A model generated the notes under the pieces. That model made no database searches, had not been told where the DNA came from, and saw only the letters and a program-made list of their open reading frames with translations. This document shows, piece by piece, positions 35,852 to 45,080 of a stretch of DNA of 64,000 nt. The stretch is from Flavobacterium shii (lineage in GTDB: Bacteria; Bacteroidota; Bacteroidia; Flavobacteriales; Flavobacteriaceae). The position numbers were made by a program, and so were the translations under genes. Where the stretch lies: contig NZ_JAOZEW010000013.1 of assembly GCF_025847235.1 (NCBI RefSeq), positions 101,907 to 165,906 of the forward strand, read 5' to 3'. Within the stretch, counting starts at the first letter, position 1, and the number at the start of each line of letters is the position of its first letter.

Positions 35852-36211
35852 CTAGCTTATTTTTGGCGGAAGCCAAATAGAACGGAAATCTGAAGAAATA
35901 AAGATTTCTGAATAATAATAGTTTTGCTTTCTTTCAGAAAAATTAAAAAAAGAATGATTGTCTATTTGAAAAGAAATCATTGGCGAATAATAACTACAGT
36001 AAACCACAGGACAATCGGCAGAACTTTCTATGCAACCTTTAGCACATCTGCGTTCTTTTGTTTTAAAATCTGTTTCTTTACAAGAGGCTTTTAAGTATGT
36101 TTTGTTTTTAAAACATATCTTTTCTATTTTAATTCCACGTGCAAAATTAAGCGTAGGTCCCATAAAGAAACCTAACGTTATAATTAATAGTATGTAGAAT
36201 TTTTTTGCCAT
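35852..36211 (-). CDS. Small secreted Cys-containing protein, paralogue of 38949
   Basis: 119 residues from ATG 36211. Signal peptide, then cysteines scattered in the middle (ICF, SCKE, RRCAKGC, DCPVVYC), and a C-terminus FSERKQNYYYSEIFISSDF followed by RSIWLPPKIS, identical in the paralogue at 38949. It lacks the CC pairs found there. Possibly a periplasmic metal binder; I do not recognise a named family, though NCBI small Cys-rich Bacteroidota families are similar in size. Confidence 0.6.
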   Translation of the reverse strand: MAKKFYILLIITLGFFMGPTLNFARGIKIEKICFKNKTYLKASCKETDFKTKERRCAKGCIESSADCPVVYCSYYSPMISFQIDNHSFFNFSERKQNYYYSEIFISSDFRSIWLPPKIS

Positions 36212-36393
36212 AAGAAACACGAAAATAAAATTTAATTATCAGACGGGTGTTAATTTAGATGTAAAAGTTATGCGTTTTAGACTTTTATAGAAATAAACCT
36301 AACAAGTTTTAGAAACCTGTTAGGCTTGGAATGAGACCTTATTTTTTTGAGTAAAACGACCTTTTACACTACTAAAAAGAGATCTCTATTTTT

Positions 36394-36545
36394 TAACTTA
36401 AATTGTGTATAAAAGAACGCGGATTAAACGGATTCGCTAAGGCGAAAACACGGATTAAACGGATTTTTCAGATATTATTTTAAAAAATCCGTTTTTAATC
36501 CGCGGTTTTACTTTTGTAAATCCGTATCATCTGCGTTCCTTTCGC
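36394..36545. repeat. Long palindromic dispersed element, copy C
   Basis: Starts with AAATTGTGTATAAAAGAACG, the same edge as copy A at 30432, and contains GGATTCGCTAAGGCGAAAAC on the left and AAAAATCCGTTTTTAATCCG on the right, making an imperfect palindrome. It fills much of the 356-base gap 36212-36567. No gene is seen there. Confidence 0.75.
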
Positions 36546-36567
36546 AAAGAGTTAGATAGAATTAAAA

Positions 36568-37374
36568 TTATTTAGTTACGTTAAAAAAAGTATACTCTAG
36601 TTTTAAGAAAACACCATCAGATGCTGCACGTTGCATAGAGCTATACAATTCTTTTTTGTATGCAAGATCTATTCTCGCCTGACTATTAATGATAAACTGA
36701 ATAGAAGGAACTACATCTAGATATGACTTTCCGTTTTCGGTAATTGTTTGTCCCGTAAACTCCAACATTGCATTAATATTGGTTTGTTTATAACTCGTAT
36801 ATTTTTTAGGATACATTAATTTACCTACCGAAAACGTATAGTTTACAGCATTTTTGCCCAAAGCATCTGGAAAACTATAATCTGGGTTATTAAGTGCATG
36901 CACATAACTTACAGATGAACTTAATGCCACTTTATGAATTAATTGTGTTGCTACTAAACCAGCTTCGTAACCCGAATTTCCGTTGGCTAAGTCTATAGCT
37001 TCCTGATTAAAAAACGAGTTATTATAACTGTATCGCCCAAAGGCAGCCATCCTAAAATGACTCTGCAAATCATCTACAGAAAAGAATCGGTATTTGGCAT
37101 AAAAACCACCACCCTTAAGGCCTAACCCGTTTTCTTGGTTGCTTAAAAATGCCGAGGTACGAACCATCAGATTTTTATTTATTCCCCAAGTAACTTCGGG
37201 TGTTAAATTGTACATAGAACCACTTTCGTGTTTGTTATCCATAAGCGATTGCCCAACACGAACCCCGATAGAGCCCGCCGGAGCGTTACTAGCGGGTTCG
37301 GTTACTACAAATAATTCTTGGGCATCTATATTGTATGAAATAAAGAAGATGAAGATTAATGATAGATATTTCAT
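36568..37374 (-). CDS. Hypothetical outer-membrane beta-barrel protein
   Basis: 268 residues, signal peptide ending NIDAQ, then amphipathic strands, ending in LKLEYTFF near the C-terminus (NVTK last). It begins SIGVRVGQSLMDNKHESGS, recalling Bacteroidota transporter-like barrels often found with copper or HMA genes. Start lies 3 bases after the HMA gene stop, so it is cotranscribed. Function unknown. Confidence 0.7.
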   Translation of the reverse strand: MKYLSLIFIFFISYNIDAQELFVVTEPASNAPAGSIGVRVGQSLMDNKHESGSMYNLTPEVTWGINKNLMVRTSAFLSNQENGLGLKGGGFYAKYRFFSVDDLQSHFRMAAFGRYSYNNSFFNQEAIDLANGNSGYEAGLVATQLIHKVALSSSVSYVHALNNPDYSFPDALGKNAVNYTFSVGKLMYPKKYTSYKQTNINAMLEFTGQTITENGKSYLDVVPSIQFIINSQARIDLAYKKELYSSMQRAASDGVFLKLEYTFFNVTK

Positions 37375-37377
37375 TTT

Positions 37378-37905
37378 TTATAGTGCTTTTAAGTAATAAT
37401 CATCCTCATTTTCTGTAGCATAACCAGGATACTTAGAATATGATTTAACTAGTTTTTTGTACTCTTTTTGGGTTACAAAACCTTTATCCAGCACTCTGTA
37501 TTTTGCTTCAGCATGAGCTACAGGGTTTTTAATATCGATGAAAGTATAGGTAGCATCATCAACTTTTAGGGTTGTATTATCCTCAATTGTTGGTGTGTGA
37601 AACTTAGCGGTTAAAACCAGTGAACCTACAAAGAAACCAGCTTTTTCAACCGCTTTTTTCAATACTTTAGGCTGTAATGAATTGTCTTTTTTAAAGTAAA
37701 CTGTAAACGTATTTGTGTTTAAGTCTGTAGCAATGCTATCTACTTCTGTAAAAGATTTTAATTGCTTGTTTATGGCATTAGAGCACATAGAACAAGTTAA
37801 TCCTGTTGCGATTATTTCGGCTTTAGTGATTTGAGAATAAGAATTTACACTTGTTAATAATACTAAAAGTGTAGCGGCTATGAATTTTATATGTAAGGTT
37901 TTCAT
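37378..37905 (-). CDS. Secreted heavy-metal-associated (HMA) domain protein
   Basis: 175 residues. Signal peptide (to SYSQ), then HMA fold with the metal-binding CxxC in TGLTCSMCSNAINKQL (about residues 34-49). Residues 100-175 form an extra region rich in Lys/Tyr of unknown role. It lies 2 bases after the TlpA stop and 3 before the barrel gene. A periplasmic metal-binding protein, likely copper, is the best reading. Confidence 0.82.
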   Translation of the reverse strand: MKTLHIKFIAATLLVLLTSVNSYSQITKAEIIATGLTCSMCSNAINKQLKSFTEVDSIATDLNTNTFTVYFKKDNSLQPKVLKKAVEKAGFFVGSLVLTAKFHTPTIEDNTTLKVDDATYTFIDIKNPVAHAEAKYRVLDKGFVTQKEYKKLVKSYSKYPGYATENEDDYYLKAL

Positions 37906-37907
37906 TT

Positions 37908-38393
37908 TTATTTGTTTTTTTTGATTTGAGCAATTATTTGCGCTTCGGTTGGGTCTATAGCAATCAGTTTTCCTGATGCATCAAAAAGATAAGTCGATGG
38001 CAAAGCATCTACTCCAAAAGTTACAGCCGTTTTAGCATCAAAACCTTTAGGGTCGATTAATTGCTGGTGTTTCAGTTTATCTTTTTCGATGGCTTTTAAC
38101 CATTTTGCTTTGTCGATATCTATTGATATTCCAACAATTTCAAAGTTCTGACCTTTGTATTGGTCATATAGTTTCACCAATTTTTTATTGGCCATTCTGC
38201 AAGGAGCACACCATGAAGCCCAAAAGTCTACCAAAACTGTTTTTCCTTTAAAAGAATTTAGTTTAACGGTAGTATTCTTATTGTTTTGAAGCTGAACATC
38301 TGGAAAAGAATCTCCTATTTTTATTTGAGCACTTGCTACAGAAACTGTTGCAATAAGGGTAATTAATGTGATTATATTTTTTATTTTGGACAT
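37908..38393 (-). CDS. TlpA-like thioredoxin (original copy)
   Basis: 161 residues. Signal peptide ending VASAQ, then TlpA domain with WASWCAPC (CAPC) and a resolving segment VGISIDIDKAKWLKAIEKD near residue 95. It matches 35219 almost throughout the mature domain. Located between two HMA genes. Reduces periplasmic thiols, possibly those in copper sites. Confidence 0.88.
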   Translation of the reverse strand: MSKIKNIITLITLIATVSVASAQIKIGDSFPDVQLQNNKNTTVKLNSFKGKTVLVDFWASWCAPCRMANKKLVKLYDQYKGQNFEIVGISIDIDKAKWLKAIEKDKLKHQQLIDPKGFDAKTAVTFGVDALPSTYLFDASGKLIAIDPTEAQIIAQIKKNK

Positions 38394-38423
38394 GATATTT
38401 GCTTTAAATGATTTTGATTAAGA

Positions 38424-38786
38424 TTATTGCGCTTTTTTAGGGCTTACTTCTCTATCATATTGGCAACATCCGTGTAATTCATCGTAAACTGTATTTGGTG
38501 CTGAAAATTTTTCATTGTCATATCCTGCATCAGCAACACGTTTTAGTATAGCATCAAGGTTGGTTTTCTTGTTATCGTAAGTAATGGTTGCCACTTTAGT
38601 ATTTTCATTCCAGTTTACTTTGGCTTCTTTATTGATATTTGCTGCAGTTTCGATAACTTTTTTACACATACTACAGTTTCCACTGATTTTTACAGTTTCG
38701 GTAGTTTTATTTTTTATTTGCGCACTGGCGTAAGTAACTGATAGTAATAGCGTCATTACCATCAATAATTTTTTTATTGAGTTCAT
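38424..38786 (-). CDS. Secreted HMA domain protein
   Basis: 120 residues. Signal peptide (to ASAQ), HMA domain with GNCSMCKKVIETAA (CxxC, about 35-48), and a C-terminal CC pair (HGCCQYD, near residue 108). Begins MNSIKKLLMVMTLLL. Periplasmic metal binder or chaperone. Copy 2 of the duplication (35219-36211) has lost this gene. Confidence 0.85.
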   Translation of the reverse strand: MNSIKKLLMVMTLLLSVTYASAQIKNKTTETVKISGNCSMCKKVIETAANINKEAKVNWNENTKVATITYDNKKTNLDAILKRVADAGYDNEKFSAPNTVYDELHGCCQYDREVSPKKAQ

Positions 38787-38948
38787 TGTATGTAATTTTT
38801 TTTGGATGAATTAATCCTAAAACACAACAGAAACTATAGCAAATACAGCTATTTCTGTGAATAGAATTGGGATTAAAAAATGTTTTTTGATTTTAAAGTC
38901 TTAAAATGACTTTGGATAAGACAGACTTATGGCTGTCGGGAAATAAAT

Positions 38949-39305
38949 CTAGCTTATTTTAGGTGGAAGCCAGATAGAACGGAAATCTGAAGAAATAAAG
39001 ATTTCAGAATAATAGTAATTTTGTTTTCTTTCAGAAAAACTAAAAAGGGAATTGTTTTCTGTTTGAAAAAGTGCCATTGGCGAAAAACCACAGCCACCAG
39101 TTGCAGAACCACAAGAGTTTCCTAAACAACCTTTATCGCAATCGTGATCTTTCTTTTTAGAATCTTTTTTCTTGCAACAGTCTTTTACTGCAGATTCTTT
39201 TTTACAACATGACATTTCTTTTTTTGTTCCATGCGCATAAGTGAGCGTTGGTCCCATTAAGAAACCAAGCGTAACAAGTAGCAATATGTAGAACTTTTTT
39301 GTCAT
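38949..39305 (-). CDS. Small secreted Cys-rich protein, paralogue of 35852
   Basis: 118 residues from ATG 39305. Signal peptide (to TYAHG), then clustered cysteines SCCKKE, DCCKKKD, CDKGCLGNSCG, GGCGF in residues 30-75, and a C-terminus identical to that of the 35852 protein (FSERKQNYYYSEIF..). CC-rich periplasmic proteins often bind soft metals such as Cu(I). First gene of the HMA/TlpA unit by order. Family not recognised. Confidence 0.65.
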   Translation of the reverse strand: MTKKFYILLLVTLGFLMGPTLTYAHGTKKEMSCCKKESAVKDCCKKKDSKKKDHDCDKGCLGNSCGSATGGCGFSPMALFQTENNSLFSFSERKQNYYYSEIFISSDFRSIWLPPKIS

Positions 39306-39491
39306 AGTTAGGGGCAAAGATACTTTTTATTGGCTGTCTCAGTTGTTAATTTTTTTATAAACCTTTTATTAAGATTTGTCTTTTGCCATTTTTTATTAAT
39401 GACTTTTATATGGTTTGTGTGTTTAAAGTGTTGATTAATAATTGGGTGTGTGAGTAAATTATGTTGGTTTATCCTTGAAAACTTTTTCAAA

Positions 39492-40961
39492 TCATAATTT
39501 GCTTTTCTTCAATGCATCTAGTAATTCTATCATATCAATTATAGCATAAGTCGAGGAATAGTCCGATACAGCGTAAGGGAGTATAAGACTGTTGTTATGA
39601 ATAATCGAACCGCAAGAATATACAACATTAGGAACATAACCTTCTCGTTCGTCTTCTAATGGAGAAAGTAAAGGTTCTTTAAGCCTTCCTATTTCTTTTG
39701 ATGGATCATCAAGATCAAATAGGGAGGCACCTATACAATAACGTCTCATAGCGCCTACACCGTGGGTGATAACAAGCCAGCCTTCTTCGGTCCAAAGCGG
39801 AGATCCACAATTACCAATTTGTGTAAACTCCCATGTATAACGTGGTTCCTGGAGAAGAATGGGATTATTCCATTGTGTAGCTCTCTCAGAATACATAATG
39901 TAATTGTTTACACCATCTATTCGGGAAAGCATCGCATACTTATTTTTTATTTTTTTTGGGAATAGTGCCAGGTTTTTATTTTGAGCTCCAATTCCATGCA
40001 AGGGCATTATACGGAATGTATAAAAATCTTCGGTAGAAATGAGCTTTGGCAGAATGGTATGACCATTATAAGCCGTATAGGTTGCCATTACCCGACTGGA
40101 TCCATCATCATCAACAAAGCGTACAAAACGAGCGTCTTCAATCCCCTTACTTTCCGACTCGGATATTGGGAACACAACCCGTTCGGTGATATCCGAATCG
40201 TGTTTGAATTGTATATCATAAAATGAATCTGCCAACCAAATTACTTCTTCAAGCGCCGTTCTTCTCTCCTGACGAATTGATGGATCACTTAATGCTATAT
40301 TTACCAAACTTTTTAATACAGCATACTCAAATTCATTTGGCAGATCCTGCATAATTTGAGCGATGTATTTGTCCTCTGTATGCATTTCGCCCAGTTTCAA
40401 TAAAAATCGCTCTTTGTTGTATAAACTTTTGTGTACAATCTCTGCTTTATCAATGTTATTACCATTTTTCATTACCTGAAGATTGTTATTCTTATCCAGA
40501 ATTCCTCTTCTAAAAACAATTGACGAAATATGACCTTCGCCAGTAGCACGGAATGAAATGATAACACGTTTTTCGCCAATTTCGAGATCCGACTGATCAA
40601 AATCTTCGACTATAGATGGGTTAAAAAAAGCTGCCGATTCTATAGCATATTCCATTGTACAGTAAGAGCCGATGAGCATTTTTCGTTGTAGAGACAGCCC
40701 ATAATAATCAATTTTCATTCCTTCAATTATTCCCCTTATTTTTTCGCAATGTTTAAAAAAAGTACTAGAAATGCTTCGATGACGTCTGGCAAATTCACGA
40801 AGTGTTTGCTCTAAGGTTTCTTCGACCTGTTTCTCATCCAGCATCATTATGCGACCAACCATTTGTTGGGTCCGTTCATCACCATTCATAAAATACCGGG
40901 CAACAACTCTTTTGGAATCTGGGCTAAATATTATGTTTTTTCGGATGACAGGAACTCGCAT
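39492..40961 (-). CDS. Glycoside hydrolase family 130 (mannooligosaccharide phosphorylase-like)
   Basis: 489 residues, no signal peptide. GH130 five-bladed propeller motifs: GIEDARFVRFVDDDG, YTAYNGHTILPK, GNCGSPLWTEEGWLVITHGVG and EGYVPNVVYSCG. An N-terminal ~100-residue helical part (EQTLREFARRHRSISSTFF) is typical of the longer subgroup. These enzymes phosphorolyse or hydrolyse beta-mannosidic bonds. It stands alone, so substrate is not indicated. Confidence 0.87.
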   Translation of the reverse strand: MRVPVIRKNIIFSPDSKRVVARYFMNGDERTQQMVGRIMMLDEKQVEETLEQTLREFARRHRSISSTFFKHCEKIRGIIEGMKIDYYGLSLQRKMLIGSYCTMEYAIESAAFFNPSIVEDFDQSDLEIGEKRVIISFRATGEGHISSIVFRRGILDKNNNLQVMKNGNNIDKAEIVHKSLYNKERFLLKLGEMHTEDKYIAQIMQDLPNEFEYAVLKSLVNIALSDPSIRQERRTALEEVIWLADSFYDIQFKHDSDITERVVFPISESESKGIEDARFVRFVDDDGSSRVMATYTAYNGHTILPKLISTEDFYTFRIMPLHGIGAQNKNLALFPKKIKNKYAMLSRIDGVNNYIMYSERATQWNNPILLQEPRYTWEFTQIGNCGSPLWTEEGWLVITHGVGAMRRYCIGASLFDLDDPSKEIGRLKEPLLSPLEDEREGYVPNVVYSCGSIIHNNSLILPYAVSDYSSTYAIIDMIELLDALKKSKL

Positions 40962-41305
40962 AGTTTTATTTTTTAATTAGAATAAAATAAGGACGTTTTT
41001 ATTGATAAAAAGGCATTCAGTTTTACTTGTAATTTGTTTTAAAAGAACCCACAAGAATATTTGTATGAAACCTGATTTATGCTTTGGGGTATTTCTATTT
41101 TAGAACGATTAATTTAAACAAACGAAAATTTTGGAAGCATAAACTTCCAAGCGAGGGGTTACTTCAAATTTACAAAAAATAAATAATAAAATAAGTGTAA
41201 ATATTTGATTTAGAGAGGATGGTATTTCTGTAGTAATAATTTGAAGTAAATTTTGAATAACTTATTTTTTCATTAAGGAGCCAATCCTGCTAAATGCCGT
41301 TTACC

Positions 41306-41415
41306 AAGTTCTCATCGAAATCGCAGGCAAATGTCTTTGGCTTTGATGAATTTTTTTACAATTTCTAAAACAGATAAAAGTCTCGCTGCATAGCTGCGTA
41401 AATGTCTCCGACTTT
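41306..41415. repeat. Two diverged direct repeats in a 530-base gap
   Basis: AAGTTCTCATCGAAATCGCA..ATGTCTTTGGCTTT (41306-41344) and AAGTCTCGCTGCATAGCTGC..ATGTCTCCGACTTT (41378-41415) are alike in ends and centre, about 72 bases apart. The rest of 40962-41493 shows no gene or clear signal. Confidence 0.45.
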
Positions 41416-41493
41416 GCGCAGCAGTTTCTGCAACTACAAATCTTTATAGTCTCCTAAACCTTAAAAATAACTTTGTGTCTTTGAGCCTATAAA

Positions 41494-42102
41494 TTAAGCA
41501 ATACTTTCCAATCCACCGGGGAATGGCCTGTAGGCATAATAATGCAAGACTTCTTCGATAGCTATTTTTAGAGCTTCATTTATAGGGAGTAAAGTTCTTC
41601 CCATTCTAAGATCTATTTGTGCAAGCTGCATATAATAATCGGTAAAAATAGGTACATATTTACCTTTGTTAATTAATTCTTCGGCTGCATTGAAGTTTTC
41701 TTGTTGTTCTTCTTTTATGATTTTGCAGGTTGCCAATCGTAGTTTTCCATATTTATCGGTATTTGCGGCATAACCAAAAAGGCGACATATTAATCCGCGA
41801 TAACGGTAATTACTGCAACTTCCTTTATGATACTCCAAGACAGAAAGTGGACGGTATAAATGACAGTTTTTACTAGAAACATTGTTTAATTCTGTTAAGG
41901 TTTCTTCGGCTTTGCCGTTTAGAAATAAATGAAATGCCCAAGGTAGAAATTCTAAAGGTGAAGCATCTATATTTGGTGTAGAACAACATTTTCCGCAACC
42001 AGCGTTACAATACAAATGAGTTTCTGATTGGAAAGCAGTAATTTCAATTTCAAGACGATCGAACAATGCTTCAACGAGCCGAACCTTATGTTCTATTGCC
42101 AT
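41494..42102 (-). CDS. YkgJ-type cysteine cluster protein
   Basis: 202 residues, cytosolic. The cluster YCNAGCGKCC near residue 32, with further cysteines at CHLY, CSNY, LICRLFGYA and TCKI, is the YkgJ (zinc or iron-chelating) pattern. Function of the family is not known. Monocistronic. The neighbouring gap 42103-42397 shows only repeat-type sequence (CTTTGTATCTTTGGACC). Confidence 0.75.
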   Translation of the reverse strand: MAIEHKVRLVEALFDRLEIEITAFQSETHLYCNAGCGKCCSTPNIDASPLEFLPWAFHLFLNGKAEETLTELNNVSSKNCHLYRPLSVLEYHKGSCSNYRYRGLICRLFGYAANTDKYGKLRLATCKIIKEEQQENFNAAEELINKGKYVPIFTDYYMQLAQIDLRMGRTLLPINEALKIAIEEVLHYYAYRPFPGGLESIA

Positions 42103-42397
42103 TATTTTTTGTGTAAGGTAGGCTAATAGAAATGGCTCATGCTACACTATGCTTTTTTTATGAATAGTTTGTGTCTGTACTTGTTTTAAAATGATGCAAA
42201 GTCAGGGATATTTGTGTAGGGTGGGGTTTTAAAACGAAAAAATAAACACAATGAAACTACAAAATAAAAAATCTTATTAACCTTTGTTTCTCTATCGTTT
42301 TGAGCCTAAAAAACTTTTAACTTTAAAGAAAGCCTTGTATCTTTGGACCTTAGAATCTTAAAACATACCACTCAAAATTAAAGCCCCAGAATACAAT

Positions 42398-43624
42398 ATG
42401 AAACGAGAACATTATATTCCCTTTAACAAGGAATTCTTACTCGAACAACAAATAGCCTCATTTTCTGATGACACAAAAAAGGTTGATGATTTTAAAAAAT
42501 TATTCGATATCATAGAACATTATTATCATTATGAAGCCTTTAATCTTAACCGAAATCTGAAGCAAAATTATGCTTTATTCGACCCAGATTTAAGTCCGAA
42601 AGAGCGAGAAGCTTTTGTTGGAAAAAGTGATTTCTCTATTTTTAAAGAAACACTTCTTACGGTTTTGGAGCATGGTAATTATAGACGTATTGATCAGGAA
42701 ACATTAGATATAGCTTTTAAAAAATCAGATTTAATAGGTTTAAATCTTTCGATAGATTTTAATGCATTTAAAGATTACGAATTATATGTTCGGGGTCAGC
42801 ATAAAGCGAAAGAAAAAGTGACTAAATTTATTTTTTGGAAGAAAGAAATAGAGATAGAATACTATGATCGTGTTATGATTTATCTTAATTATAACGATGC
42901 CGATTATCTTAGCGAGAAAAAGGTTAAACTAGGGAAAATGCCTATTGATCCGGGATCTGTAGTTTTAAAAATCTTCAAGCGTGTTCCTAAAAATGACCTT
43001 GAAACGATTTTCCCAAATGCAGTTCCTATGATGTCTACTACAGATAAATTATTTCTCTGGGTACCTGGTATTTTTGGAGGTGTTTCGTTATTAAGTACTA
43101 CGGTGATTCCTGCATTAATTGGTATGTATGGAGCGTACCAATCGGGGGAGAAAATTGATTTGTTAAATAGTAAAGCTTCCTTAAATCAAGGTTTAATTGC
43201 GTTGGGAGTATTGTCTGCTTATTTATTTCGCCAGTATAGTAATTTTGTGAATAAGAAGATTAAATATTCCAAAATGCTGTCGGATAGTCTTTACTTTAAG
43301 AACTTAGGAAACAACAGCGGTGCATTTTATTCTTTATTAAACTCTTCGGAAGAGGAAGTGCTTAAGGAAACGATTTTGGCTTATGCTTTTTTAAACAGAA
43401 GCAAGAATCCATTAACTGCTGAAGAACTCGACTCTCAAATTGAATCATGGTTTGTAACAAAGTTAGATACAGAACTGGATTTTGATGTAAATGATGCTTT
43501 ACTGAAATTAAAAAGTATAGGTCTTGGTATAGAAACGAATGGGAAATGGGAAGTTATCCCACTAGATAAAGCACTTATAAAAATCGATGAATTATGGGAT
43601 GGTGTTTTTGAGTATAATTTATGA
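42398..43624 (+). CDS. DUF3754 (TMEM143-like) membrane protein
   Basis: 408 residues. The opening REHYIPFNKEFLLEQQI and the EHYYHYEAFNL motif mark DUF3754. Two membrane helices lie around residues 219-245 and 260-280. The C-terminus is soluble. Function unknown. A perfect 27-bp hairpin downstream ends its transcript. Confidence 0.75.
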   Translation: MKREHYIPFNKEFLLEQQIASFSDDTKKVDDFKKLFDIIEHYYHYEAFNLNRNLKQNYALFDPDLSPKEREAFVGKSDFSIFKETLLTVLEHGNYRRIDQETLDIAFKKSDLIGLNLSIDFNAFKDYELYVRGQHKAKEKVTKFIFWKKEIEIEYYDRVMIYLNYNDADYLSEKKVKLGKMPIDPGSVVLKIFKRVPKNDLETIFPNAVPMMSTTDKLFLWVPGIFGGVSLLSTTVIPALIGMYGAYQSGEKIDLLNSKASLNQGLIALGVLSAYLFRQYSNFVNKKIKYSKMLSDSLYFKNLGNNSGAFYSLLNSSEEEVLKETILAYAFLNRSKNPLTAEELDSQIESWFVTKLDTELDFDVNDALLKLKSIGLGIETNGKWEVIPLDKALIKIDELWDGVFEYNL

Positions 43625-43683
43625 GAAAAGGTTCAAAGGTTCAAAGGTTTTTGTAGAGATGTACATTGTACGTTTTTAATTAA

Positions 43684-43749
43684 AAAGGTTCAAAGGTTAT
43701 TTAGTTTGTGTACAAAAGTAACCACAAACTAAATAACCTTTGAACCTTT
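43684..43749. repeat. 27-bp perfect inverted repeat (bidirectional terminator-like)
   Basis: Arms 43684-43710 and 43723-43749 are perfect complements (AAAGGTTCAAAGGTTATTTA inward) with a 12-base loop. The genes on either side converge. It belongs to the AAGGTTCAAAGG repeat family seen at 32826, 45046, 53772 and 54940. Confidence 0.8.
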
Positions 43750-43793
43750 GTCTCTTTGTACTTCAGTACCTTTTTAGATCCTTAGCACCTTTT

Positions 43794-44342
43794 TTACTCA
43801 GCTTCTATAAGATTTTCTATTGATTCACCCATATCTCCTACAGCAACTAATTCTGGTTTAGATCCTTTAAGCGCGTTGAATCTTTCTAATTGTTCCAATT
43901 CACCTTCTTCACCACTAAAATATGGGAAAACATCCATAATTGGAGATTCCGATATAGCAGGAATAGTATAGTCTCCCATAGTGTTTTTCATTATAGAAAT
44001 GGTATTGTCATACGCTTCTTTTACATCATTAGCTTGTATTAAGATATACATATTCGACCTACGTTCTTTACCGCTTTCTTCGTCATAAGCCATTAAAGAA
44101 ACTTTTGATTTAAACCAACGGTCTGCATTTTCAAAAGGATGTATCTCGGCATAATTTGCCACTTTTATATTCGTAATTTTAAATTCTTCACTGATATAAG
44201 CAGACATTTCTTCATTAATTCTACTTTCTGCTTCTGTATAAGATAATGCATCTACCAAGTAAGGTTCTGTTGTAACCTTTTGTGTCCCAATATCATCTGT
44301 TTTTCTGTATTTTACCTTGCATTCGTACCAAGTTGTGCTCAT
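43794..44342 (-). CDS. DUF4494 domain-containing protein
   Basis: 182 residues, cytosolic and acidic. Start MSTTWYECKVKYRK and VDALSYTEAESRINEEM are the DUF4494 signature; ENADRWFKSKVSLMAYDEES continues it. Bacteroidota family of unknown function. Monocistronic. Confidence 0.82.
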   Translation of the reverse strand: MSTTWYECKVKYRKTDDIGTQKVTTEPYLVDALSYTEAESRINEEMSAYISEEFKITNIKVANYAEIHPFENADRWFKSKVSLMAYDEESGKERRSNMYILIQANDVKEAYDNTISIMKNTMGDYTIPAISESPIMDVFPYFSGEEGELEQLERFNALKGSKPELVAVGDMGESIENLIEAE

Positions 44343-44562
44343 TTCTATTTTTTTTTAAGGGTGTCAAAGATAGATTTTAAAGAAAATAAAATCGACAATT
44401 TATAAAATAGATATTCACAATTTCGGGTGGAGGTTTCTATTGGTTTTTTTGCTTTTAAGACTTAGTTGTTTCTTTGGGTATTGTGTATTTGTAATAAGGG
44501 TTATTAGTCATAATTAATTCGGGAATATTTAATAAATTTGTTAAATAGCTAAATCCTGAAAA

Positions 44563-45039
44563 ATGAGAACATTAGAACAATGGTTTGAAGAATATGCAGT
44601 GAGTCATCAGAATCCGAAAAATAAAGCGATACATTATATATGTGTACCGGCTATTTACTTTTCTATAGTGGGTTTATTGATGAGTATTCCAAGTGGTTTT
44701 ATTGCCAATACTTTAAAATTAAATGCTCCAATAATCGAAAATTGGGCTGTGGTGGTATTGCTTTTTGTACTGCTTTTTTATATCCGATTGTCGGTTGCAA
44801 TGGCCTTTAAGATTGCTATTTTATCGGCGATTTGCCTGGTGGTAAATTATTACATGGGAAAGGTTTTTCCATTATGGATTTTCTCTATTGGTGTTTTTGT
44901 TCTAGCATGGATTGGGCAATTTTATGGACATAATATTGAGGGTAAAAAACCTTCTTTTTTAAAAGATCTTCAGTTTTTAATGATTGGTCCTGCTTGGGTA
45001 GTAGAGAATTTGTTTTCTAAGAAAGAGACTAAGAATTAA
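44563..45039 (+). CDS. Mpo1-like (DUF962) membrane protein
   Basis: 158 residues. WFEEYAVSHQNPKNKAIHYICVP and GQFYGHNIEGKKPSFLKDL are DUF962/YGL010w motifs with the conserved histidines; four helices (about 30-50, 62-75, 78-95, 105-120). Yeast Mpo1 is an Fe-dependent dioxygenase in 2-hydroxy fatty acid breakdown; bacterial role is not set. An AATAAATTTG segment upstream (near 44530) resembles the -7 box. Confidence 0.8.
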   Translation: MRTLEQWFEEYAVSHQNPKNKAIHYICVPAIYFSIVGLLMSIPSGFIANTLKLNAPIIENWAVVVLLFVLLFYIRLSVAMAFKIAILSAICLVVNYYMGKVFPLWIFSIGVFVLAWIGQFYGHNIEGKKPSFLKDLQFLMIGPAWVVENLFSKKETKN

Positions 45040-45060
45040 AGATTTAAAGGTTTTCTTTAG

Positions 45061-45080
45061 AGACGCACAGCAGTACGTCT
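45061..45080. repeat. AGACGCAC palindromic element
   Basis: AGACGCACAGCAGTACGTCT is a near-palindrome, related to the perfect one at 59802-59821. It lies in the gap 45040-45255 with AAGGTTCAG-type repeat and no ORF. Confidence 0.6.

Noticed and set aside
39308..39490. 60-codon frame on the - strand between the Cys-rich and GH130 genes
   Set aside because: Very AT-rich, Lys/Asn-heavy, no known motif, no clear start; looks like chance open frame in a gap.
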